Positions 16,328-24,101 of a stretch of 64,000 bases of DNA are shown here, piece by piece. This DNA comes from an uncultured Bacteroides sp. GTDB taxonomy: Bacteria; Bacteroidota; Bacteroidia; Bacteroidales; Bacteroidaceae. Where the stretch lies: NCBI GenBank assembly GCA_949292025.1, contig CASEYC010000056.1, positions 78,705 through 142,704 of the forward strand. The letters run 5' to 3'. Below the pieces are notes generated by a model. That model was not told the origin of the DNA, made no database searches, and saw nothing but the letters and a program-made list of their open reading frames with translations. Numbering within the stretch: the first letter of the stretch is position 1; every line of letters begins with the position of its first letter. A program made the translations under genes and the position numbers.

Positions 16328-18113
16328 ATGAAACAAATTGAAAAGGGCCGATTTACCCCCCCCATTTTTAAGAAAGATTAACCTATTATCCAGCCTTACC
16401 GTCCTCCTGCTGGCAGCCTGCGCCCAGGACGACACAGAGATGGGCCAACCCCTGCCCGACGGGCAATACCCCATGACCTTCACCACCGCAGGCATCACCC
16501 TCAGCGTGGAGACCAAGGCCACGACGGACAACAACTGGGAGGGCGTACAGACCGTGGCCGTCAAGGTGGGCGACGAGATGAAGCCCTACACCGTCAACCC
16601 CTCCAGCGACTACCAGACAGCCACCCTCACCTCCGACGACCCCTTCTACTGGCAAAACACCGCCCCCATCCAGGTCTCCGCCTGGTGGCCCTACACCGAA
16701 GGCAGCACGGACATGCCCGCCGTGGTGGTGCAGGCCGACCAAAGCAGCGAAACCAACTTCCAACAGAGCGACTACATCAGCGCAGAGAATCAGCAGGTGG
16801 AGCTTGGCGGCACGAAGGCCCTCCAGTTCAGCCACCGCACGGCCAAGGTGGTGGTCAATCCCCTCAAGCCGGGTGAGGGCATGAGCGACAGCGACCTGGC
16901 GAGATCCACCATCGCCCTCATCGGCGTCACCACCGGCAACGAGGCCGACGGCAACACCGTCACCCCCTACCAGAACAGCATCGCCCTGCTGCCCCCGCAG
17001 ACCATCCAGGCCAACGAGCCTTTCATCAAAGTCACCCTGGGCGGCACCACCTACTCCTACAAACCCGACGAAGCCATCAACCTGCAAGCGGGCTACCAAT
17101 ACGTCTTCACCATCACCGTCAACAAGACCGGGCTCAGCGGGAGCAACGCCACCTTCAAAGACTGGGGCAAGGGCGACGAAATTCCGGGCGTGGCAATGCC
17201 CGAACCTACCTACACCTACGACGAGGCCAGCAACACCTACACCGTCTACACCGCCGCCGGGCTGGATGCCTGGGCCGATGCCATAAAGAGTGACAAGGGG
17301 AATGCCAACTGCACGCTGGCCAACGACATAGACTACGGGGGCAAGACATGGGGCGGCACCGGCACTTCACAATACGCCGGCACCTTCGACGGCGGAGGCA
17401 ACACCCTCAGCAACATGCTTATCCCGGCATCAGTTGGAGGCCTGGTTTCAACTCTCAGTGGAACGGTGCAAAACCTGGTGCTGGACGGCGTGGAGTTGCA
17501 AACTGCTGCCAGCTATCACGGCCTCATTGCCGGAACCAACGATGGAACCATTGCCGGATGCACCGTCCTGTCTTCCTGCAAGATTACTTGCAATGAAGTT
17601 AGAAATGCCAATGGATATATAGGCGGCATAGCAGGAAACAATAACGGGCAGATAACCCGCTGCCAGGCGGAATGCAGCTTCGAAGGCAGTAGCTTTGCGG
17701 ATGATTTTGGCGGCATAACAGGTAGGAACGATGGCCCGATAACGGCCTCCTCTTACAAGGGAAGTTATAATGTGACCGACGGCCCCTTTACACATACAGG
17801 AAGTCTGATAGGACAATCTATAAATAGCTATGCCACCGCCTGCTGGACGTCCGTCACGCTCGGTTCCTCAGCCACGATGAAGGGCATGATAGGCAGTTTT
17901 ACGAACGAAAGCGGCACCCCCCACACCCACACCTTCACCGCCTGCTACTGGAAGGGCGACGGCATCACGGACAACGGCACCGGGACGCGAGTGACCGACG
18001 GCAACTGGGCGGAAGCCATCAACGCCATGAACGCCGCCCTCGGCGCAGACTTCGGCTGGCACTACGTGGCCGGCGAGGACGGCCTCCCCGTGCTGACAAA
18101 GACAGAACAATAA
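16328..18113 (+). CDS. fimbrillin-like surface lipoprotein with GLUG-type repeats, frame interrupted at C8 tract (phase-variable candidate)
   Basis: The ATG at 16328 (MKQIEKGRFTPP) runs through eight Cs at 16356-16363 and stops at 16381. The long frame has no ATG upstream of its signal peptide, only TTG 16338. With one C fewer, the two join into a 594-residue lipoprotein: a positive start, a hydrophobic run LLSSLTVLLLAAC (lipobox), then a fimbrillin-like domain (FYWQNTAPIQVSAWWPY, QFSHRTAKVVVN). The last 250 residues contain GLUG-like repeats (GLIAGTNDGTIAGC, GGIAGNNNGQITRC, GGITGRNDGPITAS). It is probably surface exposed or an adhesin. As read here it is out of frame; the alternative is weak TTG initiation. 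Confidence 0.8.
16356..16363 (+). repeat. C8 homopolymer in coding sequence
   Basis: Eight consecutive Cs in the context TTTA-C8-ATTT, ten codons after the ATG of the fimbrillin-like gene. Seven Cs would restore the frame to the signal peptide. Confidence 0.95.
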
Positions 18114-18281
18114 TCCCCTCCCGGCGGGATGCACAAGCCGGGAAGACGCCCTGCAAACCCCGCCCGTCCGGCCTCGTCCACCGGCGGGAGGGCGCACGGA
18201 GGGCGCCTGAAACCATATCGAGAACAATTAACAAATCCTGACACACCGGGGAAGTCCCGGAGGCCGCCGGACCAGGCGGGC

Positions 18282-18344
18282 GACACTTCTGATAAGTGTC
18301 CATGACACTTCTGATAGGTGTCCATGACACTTCTGATAAGTGTC
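18282..18344. repeat. three 22-bp hairpin repeats upstream of the HU-like gene
   Basis: GACACTTCTGATAAGTGTC occurs at 18282, 18304 (with one A-to-G change giving a G-T wobble) and 18326, spaced exactly 22 bp. Each unit has a 7-bp stem and CTGAT loop. The rest of the 308-bp gap 18114-18421 is GC-rich with short palindromes and no gene that I can support. Confidence 0.92.
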
Positions 18345-18421
18345 ACGCCCCCTCCCGAAAGCGGGCTACGGGTGCTTCTGAAGGGGGTCGGGAAGAAGTT
18401 TCACCATTAAACCGAAAGCCT

Positions 18422-18799
18422 ATGGCATTTTTCAAACCCATTTACAAAAAGCTGTCCAAACTGTGGTACCCGCAGGCCATCACGGCCGACAAGCCGGTGG
18501 ACATGGACGAGCTGTGCGAGCAGATTGCCCTCATATCCACCGTCAGCAAGGGCGACACGAAAGCCGCCCTCACGGCGCTGGGCCAGGTGATGGGCACGTT
18601 CATGAACGCCGGCCGCTCGGTGCAGGTGGAGGGTCTGGGCACCTTCTACTACACCTGCACGTCCGAGGGCCAGGGCAAGGCGACAAAGGAGGAGGTGACC
18701 GCCCAGTGCATCACCGGCACCCGCGTGCGCTTCGTGCCCGAAAGCAGCCGTCGGGGCAACACCATCACCCGTGGCCTGATAAGCGACAACGTGACGTGA
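18422..18799 (+). CDS. HU-like DNA-binding protein, truncated by an in-frame TGA
   Basis: A 125-residue product starting MAFFKPIYKKLSKLWYPQAI. It resembles the divergent HU/IHF proteins of Bacteroidota: helical N-terminal part (VDMDELCEQIALISTVSKGD), then the beta-arm region VQVEGLGTFYYTCTSEGQG. The TGA at 18797 is followed, in the same frame, by 36 more sense codons ending GDDGSFG, the same tail as the paralogue at 39658. The gene is therefore probably a full-length reading frame (18422-18910) with a nonsense change, or is read through. It follows the fimbrillin-like gene and a hairpin array. Confidence 0.75.
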   Translation: MAFFKPIYKKLSKLWYPQAITADKPVDMDELCEQIALISTVSKGDTKAALTALGQVMGTFMNAGRSVQVEGLGTFYYTCTSEGQGKATKEEVTAQCITGTRVRFVPESSRRGNTITRGLISDNVT

Positions 18800-18910
18800 C
18801 GCAACATCGAGACCCTCAGCAAGCTGGACGGCACGGGCACCCCGGCCGGGACTCCCGGCACCGGCGAGGACGACGGCCCGGCGAGCGGCGACGACGGATC
18901 CTTCGGCTAA
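18800..18910 (+). pseudogene. detached in-frame C-terminal tail of the HU-like gene
   Basis: Begins RNIETLSKLDGTGTPAGTPG and ends in a Gly/Asp-rich stretch GDDGSFG before TAA at 18908. There is no start codon. It is in frame with the upstream gene, and its last seven residues equal the C-terminus of the HU-like protein at 39658-40173. Confidence 0.7.
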
Positions 18911-19003
18911 TCGACTTAAAAAAACTCAAGAAAAGGCGGACGCGGGGACGGGCGGACGCCTTTTTTTTGTACTTTTGCGGGGTGAGTAAAACCATCATGC
19001 ATT

Positions 19004-19165
19004 ATGGAAAAGAAAGTTGAGCAAACCAAAGAAAAAAGAACCGGCCTCCAGCAGGACGGCAAGAAAGAAACCACGCCAAAGAAGAAAGTCAGCAAGGCGT
19101 GGGAAGCTGCCCAACGCCTGAAAGGCAGCGTTGTCATCAACGACCCGACACTGTTCTGGAGATAA
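19004..19165 (+). CDS. small lysine-rich antitoxin-like protein
   Basis: A 53-residue protein beginning MEKKVEQTKEKRTGLQQDGK and ending VVINDPTLFWR. It has a basic, disordered-looking first half and a short helical second half (SKAWEAAQRLKGS). A TACTTTTG -7 box lies at 18970-18977. It is followed directly by a broken PIN-domain reading frame, the arrangement of a VapB-like antitoxin with its toxin. The family assignment is by position only. Confidence 0.55.
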   Translation: MEKKVEQTKEKRTGLQQDGKKETTPKKKVSKAWEAAQRLKGSVVINDPTLFWR

Positions 19166-19248
19166 GATACCTGATAGACACCAACATCATCGTCTACATG
19201 ATAGGCGACCCGGACTCGCTGGACGAAGATGTCAAGGCCATCATCTAG
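19165..19248 (+). pseudogene. remnant of a PIN-domain (VapC-like) toxin
   Basis: The reading frame RYLIDTNIIVYMIGDPDSLD carries the first catalytic Asp of a PIN nuclease in the typical LIDTNII context, but it stops at TAG 19246 after 27 codons. It lacks the later acidic residues of the active site. There is no ATG; the start position after the antitoxin stop reads ATA. It is a decayed toxin, while the intact antitoxin may persist as an anti-addiction relic. Confidence 0.6.
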
Positions 19249-19274
19249 AAATAAACGACCATCACGTGATTACA

Positions 19275-19298
19275 ACTAACTAAGCAATATGAACCGAA
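19275..19298 (+). repeat. 24-bp direct repeat, left copy
   Basis: Begins ACTAACTAAGCAATATG and ends in CGAA. It is identical to 19944-19967 and spans the leader and first codons (Met-Asn-Arg) of the antitoxin gene at 19289. Confidence 0.9.
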
Positions 19299-19507
19299 CC
19301 GTATTCAACGAAGCACAACTGGAGATGCTGGACATGATGTCGTTCATCAACAGCCCGGAAACTTTGAGCGAACTGAAGCAGGTCATCTCTGACTATTTCG
19401 CCAAAGAAGCCCAGACCGAAATCGACCGGCTATGGGAAACCGGCGAACTGACTGAAGCCAAAGTGGAAAGCTTCCGCCACTTGCACGAACGTACGCCTTA
19501 CAAATAG
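19289..19507 (+). CDS. antitoxin of PIN-domain pair
   Basis: A 72-residue acidic, largely helical protein beginning MNRTVFNEAQLEMLDMMSFI. It lies six bases upstream of a PIN-family toxin gene, so it is probably the cognate antitoxin. Its leader and first three codons are identical to those of the glutamate synthase gene at 19958, part of a 24-bp direct repeat flanking the toxin-antitoxin cassette. There is no recognised DNA-binding motif. Confidence 0.75.
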   Translation: MNRTVFNEAQLEMLDMMSFINSPETLSELKQVISDYFAKEAQTEIDRLWETGELTEAKVESFRHLHERTPYK

Positions 19508-19513
19508 ACCGAC

Positions 19514-19936
19514 ATGCCACACCCACACATCGTATTGGACACCAATTGCCTGATAATGGCCATATCCGCCAAAGGCTCCTATCATCGCGTATGGCAAGCG
19601 TTCATCAGGGGTGACTACGTGCTCTGCATCAGCAATGAAATCATGGATGAATACCTGGAAGTCATAGGCCGGAACATCAACCCCAAGGTTGCGGAAGCCA
19701 TTGCCTCAGCCATCTTGACACGATGGAACGTGCGCCGCTTGACGCCCCACTATCATTTCCACCTCATCCAAACAGATGAAGATGACAACAAATTCGTGGA
19801 CTGCGCCATAGCAGCCAATGCCCGGTACATTGTCAGCGAGGACCATCACTTCAACATACTCAAGGAAATACCATTCCCAGCCGTGGCAGTCATCGGCATT
19901 GACGATTTCATAAAAGAACTGGAACAAAATAGGTAA
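19514..19936 (+). CDS. PIN-domain toxin, putative ribonuclease
   Basis: A 140-residue protein of the COG1569-like putative toxin family. PIN active-site acids are visible: Asp in IVLDTNCLIMAI, Glu in IMDEYLEV, Asp in TDEDDNKFVDCAI and the following SEDHH. PIN toxins are magnesium-dependent RNases. It begins six bases after the antitoxin stop. Unlike the neighbouring remnant at 19165 it looks intact. Confidence 0.88.
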   Translation: MPHPHIVLDTNCLIMAISAKGSYHRVWQAFIRGDYVLCISNEIMDEYLEVIGRNINPKVAEAIASAILTRWNVRRLTPHYHFHLIQTDEDDNKFVDCAIAANARYIVSEDHHFNILKEIPFPAVAVIGIDDFIKELEQNR

Positions 19937-19943
19937 TTATAAT

Positions 19944-19967
19944 ACTAACTAAGCAATATGAACCGAA
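19944..19967 (+). repeat. 24-bp direct repeat, right copy
   Basis: Identical to 19275-19298. It covers the leader and first codons of the glutamate synthase fusion gene. Confidence 0.9.
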
Positions 19968-22267
19968 TCATCCACAAAGAACATTTCTCCGAGAAGGTCT
20001 TCAAGCTCGTGGTTGAAGCACCGCTCATCGCCCGGTCGCGCAAGGCCGGGCACTTCGTCATCGTCCGCGTGGGCGAGAAGGGCGAACGCATGCCCCTCAC
20101 CATCGCCGAAGCCGACCCCGTGGCCGGAACCATCACCCTCGTGGTGCAGGAAGTGGGCCTGTCGTCCACCCGCCTGTGCGAGCTGCAGGAGGGCGACTGC
20201 ATCACCGACGTCGTGGGCCCGCTGGGGCAAGCCACGCACATCGAGAACTTCGGCACCGTGGTCTGCGCCGGAGGCGGCGTGGGCGTCGCCCCCATGCTGC
20301 CCATCGTCCAGGCGCTGAAGGCGGCGGGCAACCGCGTCATCACCGTGCTGGCCGGTCGCACCAAGGAACTGATTATCCTGGAGAAGGAAATGCGCGCCAG
20401 CTCAGACGAGGTCATCATCATGACCGACGACGGCTCGTACGGGCAGAAAGGCCTCGTCACGCAGGGCGTGGAGCAAGTCATCCTGCGCGAGAAGGTGGAC
20501 AAGTGTTTTGCCATCGGCCCCGCCATCATGATGAAGTTCGTCTGCCTGCTGACCAAGAAATATGACATACCTACCGACGTGTCGCTCAACACCATCATGG
20601 TGGACGGCACGGGCATGTGTGGCGCCTGCCGCATCACCGTGGGCGGCAAGACCAAGTTCGTCTGCGTGGACGGCCCCGAGTTCGACGGCCACCAGGTGGA
20701 CTTCGACGAGATGCTGAAGCGCATGGGCGCCTTCAAGCCCTACGAGCAGGAGGAGATGCACAAGCTGGACCATCCCAATACCTGCCAGGCCACCGGCGAC
20801 CCCGTGCAACCCGCCGAGGAAGACAAGACCCGCAACGCCCCCTGGCGCGTGGAGCTGCGCAAGGCCATGAAGCCCAAGGAACGCACCGCCATCCCCCGCG
20901 TCAAGATGCCGGAACTGGACCCCGAATACCGCAGCCACAGCCGCCGCGAGGAGGTGAACCTCGGCCTCAACGAAGAACAGGCCCTGACAGAAGCCAAGCG
21001 TTGCTTAGATTGCGCCAACCCCGGCTGCATGACGGGCTGCCCCGTAGGCATCGACATCCCCCGCTTCATCAAGCACATCGAGAAGGGTGAGTTCCTCCAG
21101 GCCGCCAAGACCCTGAAGGAGACCAGCGCCCTGCCCGCCGTCTGCGGCCGCGTCTGTCCGCAGGAGAAGCAGTGCGAGTCGAAGTGCATCCACCTGAAGA
21201 TGAACGAGCCCGCCGTGGCCATCGGCTACCTGGAACGCTTTGCCGCCGACTACGAGCGCGACAGCGGACAAATCTCCGTGCCGGAAATCAAGGAGAAGAA
21301 CAGCATCAAGGTGGCCGTCGTGGGCAGCGGTCCCGCCGGACTGTCCTTCGCGGGCGACATGGCGAAGCTGGGTTACGACGTTACCGTCTTCGAGGCCCTG
21401 CACGAGATTGGCGGCGTGCTGAAGTACGGCATTCCTGAGTTCCGCCTGCCCAACAAGATTGTGGACGTGGAGATAGACAACCTGGCCAAGATGGGCGTGC
21501 AGTTCGAGAAAGACTGCATCATCGGCAAGACGCTGAGCATCGCCGAGCTGAAGGAAGCCGGCTTCCAGGGCGTGTTCGTGGCCAGCGGCGCGGGCCTGCC
21601 CAACTTCATGAACATCCCCGGCGAAAACAGCATCAACATCCTCTCGTCCAACGAATACCTGACGCGCGTCAACCTGATGGATGCCGCCAGCGAGGACAGT
21701 GACACCCCCGTGCCCTTCGGCAAACGCGTGGTGGTCATCGGCGGCGGCAACACGGCCATGGACTCCGTCCGCACGGCCAAACGCCTGGGTGCCGAGCGTG
21801 CCATCATCGTCTACCGCCGCAGCGAGGCCGAGATGCCCGCAAGAATAGAGGAGGTGAAGCACGCCAAGGAAGAGGGCGTGGAGTTCCTCACCCTGCACAA
21901 CCCCATTGAATACCTGGCCGACGAGCAGGGCCGCGTGAAGCAAGTCGTCCTCCAGAAAATGGAACTGGGCGAACCGGATGCCTCCGGCCGCCGCAGCCCC
22001 GTGCCCATCCCCGGCGCAACGGAGACTTTGGACATCGACCTGGCCATCGTCAGCGTGGGCGTCAGCCCCAACCCCATCGTGCCCCACTCCGTCGAGGGTC
22101 TGGAACTGGGCCGCAAGGGCACCATCGCGGTGAACGACGACATGCAGTCGTCCATCCCCTTCATCTTTGCCGGCGGCGACATCGTGCGCGGCGGTGCCAC
22201 GGTCATCCTGGCCATGGGCGACGGACGGCGTGCGGCGGCGGCGATGGACAGGCAGTTGCGGGGATAA
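19958..22267 (+). CDS. PyrK-like ferredoxin-NADP reductase fused to glutamate synthase small subunit (GltD-like)
   Basis: A 769-residue fusion known in Bacteroidota. Residues 1 to about 260 resemble the electron-transfer subunit of dihydroorotate dehydrogenase B, with an FAD/NAD(P) domain and the 2Fe-2S cysteines in GMCGACRITVGGKTKFVC near 220-237. The rest is GltD-like: 4Fe-4S cysteines in CLDCANPGCMTGC near 349, the FAD Rossmann loop GSGPAGLSFAGD near 457 and the NADPH loop VIGGGNTAMDS near 595. It probably passes electrons between NAD(P)H, flavin and ferredoxin (NfnB-like) or supports glutamate synthesis. A strong terminator follows. Its leader is duplicated in front of the PIN cassette. 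Confidence 0.92.
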   Translation: MNRIIHKEHFSEKVFKLVVEAPLIARSRKAGHFVIVRVGEKGERMPLTIAEADPVAGTITLVVQEVGLSSTRLCELQEGDCITDVVGPLGQATHIENFGTVVCAGGGVGVAPMLPIVQALKAAGNRVITVLAGRTKELIILEKEMRASSDEVIIMTDDGSYGQKGLVTQGVEQVILREKVDKCFAIGPAIMMKFVCLLTKKYDIPTDVSLNTIMVDGTGMCGACRITVGGKTKFVCVDGPEFDGHQVDFDEMLKRMGAFKPYEQEEMHKLDHPNTCQATGDPVQPAEEDKTRNAPWRVELRKAMKPKERTAIPRVKMPELDPEYRSHSRREEVNLGLNEEQALTEAKRCLDCANPGCMTGCPVGIDIPRFIKHIEKGEFLQAAKTLKETSALPAVCGRVCPQEKQCESKCIHLKMNEPAVAIGYLERFAADYERDSGQISVPEIKEKNSIKVAVVGSGPAGLSFAGDMAKLGYDVTVFEALHEIGGVLKYGIPEFRLPNKIVDVEIDNLAKMGVQFEKDCIIGKTLSIAELKEAGFQGVFVASGAGLPNFMNIPGENSINILSSNEYLTRVNLMDAASEDSDTPVPFGKRVVVIGGGNTAMDSVRTAKRLGAERAIIVYRRSEAEMPARIEEVKHAKEEGVEFLTLHNPIEYLADEQGRVKQVVLQKMELGEPDASGRRSPVPIPGATETLDIDLAIVSVGVSPNPIVPHSVEGLELGRKGTIAVNDDMQSSIPFIFAGGDIVRGGATVILAMGDGRRAAAAMDRQLRG

Positions 22268-22296
22268 GGTAACAAGATTAACCCATTGACTACGAC

Positions 22297-22337
22297 AAAG
22301 GCTTGCGTGCTTCCCCACGGAAGACGTAAGCCTTTTT
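22297..22337 (+). terminator. intrinsic terminator of the glutamate synthase fusion gene
   Basis: The arms AAAGGCTT-CGT-CTTCC and GGAAG-ACG-AAGCCTTT form a long hairpin around CCAC, with a run of six T. Confidence 0.88.
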
Positions 22338-22357
22338 TATTATACCTATATATTATT

Positions 22358-23014
22358 ATGGCAAAGATTATTTGGCAGGGTTTTACCCGCCGCATCATCC
22401 CCGCCCCACGCCAACCGCTCCCGGCTGATGCCCGGCCTCTGCTTATCCCCCGACGGCGCTTCTGGCTGAAAGCCATCCTGCTGGCCGCGCCTGTCTACCT
22501 GCCCGTATTGGCTTCGCTCTACCTGAAGAATGAACTCTTGCAAACCGACATGCGGGACAAACCCTGGATACTGGTAGGCATGGCGTTGGCTCTGCTGCTG
22601 GGACCTCTGCATGAATGCCTGCACGCCTGGGCCTATCCCAAGGAAGCAACGGCGCATATCGGCGTGCTCTACCGGCGGTGCCTGTTCTACATGGATTGCG
22701 GGGCACCCATCCGCCGGGAGCGGTATTTCGTGATGTGCCTGCTGCCCACGTTGCTCTGCCTCATCCCTTGGACGGTCTTTCTGCTTTGCCCCGCCGAAGC
22801 CAAGGCTTTGGCCTCGCTATGCTGGGGATGCGCCATCATGTGCGCCGTGGGGCCTGCGCCGGACTACATGAACGCCCTCTGCGCCTGGCGGCAAGTGCCG
22901 CGCGGAGGTGTTTTGCAGGAGGGGGAAGACGGAGGGGATTATTGGTATATCACCACAACGCCACCTTCCCCACCCCGGCCACATCCAACGAAGCCGGAAT
23001 GCCCAATGCCTTAA
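22358..23014 (+). CDS. DUF3267 family membrane zincin-like protein
   Basis: A 218-residue protein with about four hydrophobic segments and the motif LHECLHAW, an HExxH-type zinc site placed inside a membrane segment as in DUF3267 proteins. I start at ATG 22358 because the earlier ATG (22286) lies upstream of the terminator. The last 21 residues (TTTPPSPPRPHPTKPECPMP region) are proline-rich and lie antisense to the end of higA. The native end may thus have been replaced when higBA arrived. No substrate is known. Confidence 0.75.
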   Translation: MAKIIWQGFTRRIIPAPRQPLPADARPLLIPRRRFWLKAILLAAPVYLPVLASLYLKNELLQTDMRDKPWILVGMALALLLGPLHECLHAWAYPKEATAHIGVLYRRCLFYMDCGAPIRRERYFVMCLLPTLLCLIPWTVFLLCPAEAKALASLCWGCAIMCAVGPAPDYMNALCAWRQVPRGGVLQEGEDGGDYWYITTTPPSPPRPHPTKPECPMP

Positions 23015-23276
23015 ACACACGGGACAAGGTACCGATAGTCAGGTTGCGTCCCTTTTCAATGCGGGAAATCTGGGCTTTCTTCACGCCGATGCGCTCGCCC
23101 AGTTCTTCCTGCGTCAGGTGACGCTCCTGACGGGCTTTCCGGATGGCCTCGCCCATCTCCCAAGCCTTCACGTCAGCATCCACGGCACGCTCAAAATCAT
23201 CACGCCGGGGTGTACCTGGTTTGCCGTATAATTCATCCAGCAACTCATCAAAAGGTTTAAGATCCATTTGTGCCAT
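22950..23276 (-). CDS. higA: HigA-like XRE antitoxin
   Basis: A 108-residue protein with an N-terminal linker and a Cro/C1-type helix-turn-helix: RHLTQEELGERIGVKKAQIS. It is encoded three bases after the toxin gene, the toxin-first order typical of higBA. It should bind the toxin and repress the shared promoter. Its 3' end overlaps the convergent DUF3267 gene by 65 bp. Confidence 0.9.
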   Translation of the reverse strand: MAQMDLKPFDELLDELYGKPGTPRRDDFERAVDADVKAWEMGEAIRKARQERHLTQEELGERIGVKKAQISRIEKGRNLTIGTLSRVFKALGIPASLDVAGVGKVALW

Positions 23277-23279
23277 AAC

Positions 23280-23618
23280 TTATTTGTTTTTAAAGTATGC
23301 TTTCCGTATAGCTTCCGCCTTTGCTATTTCCTTGGCGGGAGTCTTTTGTGTTTTCTTGATGATGCCATGCGTGGCAATCACCAGCGTCTCCCCGTCCGTA
23401 TCCCAAAATGCGAACAAACGGTATGCCATTTTGTTGAACAACGTGCGGAATTCCCAAATCTCTGTATTCTCCAGTTTCTTGAAGATATCGCTGTTGCGCT
23501 CTCCCTTGGCAATTCGCTGTATATTGTGAGCCATCTTGTCCCGCGCCGGCAGAGGCAAAGAACGCAGAAAATCTTCCGCTTCACGGGTCAACACCAATTT
23601 GAATAAGGGAATCCTCAT
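23280..23618 (-). CDS. higB: HigB/Gp49-like toxin
   Basis: A 112-residue protein of the phage-derived Gp49/HigB (RelE-superfamily) toxin type. It contains REAEDFLRSLPLPARDKMAH, then KKLENTEIWEFRTLFNKMAYRLFAFW and the C-terminal helix THGIIKKTQKTPAKEIAKAE, the hallmark of ribosome-dependent mRNA interferases of this family. A minus-strand TAACTTTG box at 23645-23638 is a plausible -7 element. higA follows directly. Confidence 0.9.
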   Translation of the reverse strand: MRIPLFKLVLTREAEDFLRSLPLPARDKMAHNIQRIAKGERNSDIFKKLENTEIWEFRTLFNKMAYRLFAFWDTDGETLVIATHGIIKKTQKTPAKEIAKAEAIRKAYFKNK

Positions 23619-23744
23619 AGTCTTTGATTTACGAGGGCAAAGTTAAGCAAAAGTTTCCATATACAGATACTTTATAACCTGAAAAAGAAAAGGAGTTCCC
23701 CGCATTCATCAGGAAACCCCTTCGCAATGACCTAATATATACGT

Positions 23745-24095
23745 TTACACCAGCCTGTTCGTCGCCGGGTCGGGGAACACCACCGTCGGCTTGAACGTCT
23801 TGGCCTCCTCGAAGTCCATCAGGGCGTAGGACATGATGATGACAATGTCGTCCGGCTGCACTTTGCGGGCGGCGGCGCCGTTCAGACAGATGCACCCGCT
23901 TCCACGCTCACCCTTGATGATATAGGTCTCGAAACGCTCGCCGTTGTTGTTGTCCACGATGGCCACCTTCTCGCCGGCAATCATGTTGGCGGCGTCCAGC
24001 AGGTCCTCGTCGATGGTGATGCTGCCCATGTAGTTGAGGTTGGCCTCGGTGACGCGGGCGCAATGAATCTTGGATTTCAATACTTCTATCAGCAT
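23745..24095 (-). CDS. panD: aspartate 1-decarboxylase proenzyme
   Basis: A 116-residue enzyme that decarboxylates aspartate to beta-alanine for pantothenate. It cleaves itself at the Gly-Ser bond of NYMGSITID (residues about 24-25) to form the pyruvoyl cofactor; Lys9 and Tyr22 positions are conserved. It lies six bases downstream of panC, so the last two steps of pantothenate synthesis are co-transcribed. Confidence 0.97.
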   Translation of the reverse strand: MLIEVLKSKIHCARVTEANLNYMGSITIDEDLLDAANMIAGEKVAIVDNNNGERFETYIIKGERGSGCICLNGAAARKVQPDDIVIIMSYALMDFEEAKTFKPTVVFPDPATNRLV

Positions 24096-24101
24096 CTCTT
24101 C

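Noticed and set aside
16356-16363. Programmed ribosomal frameshift at the C8 tract
   Set aside because: The two C8 genes need frame corrections in opposite directions, and no slippery heptamer plus pseudoknot arrangement is common to both. Tract-length variation explains both more simply.
18797-18799. TGA as selenocysteine
   Set aside because: No SECIS-like stem is evident after the codon, the protein is not a redox enzyme and the position is not a cysteine in the paralogue.
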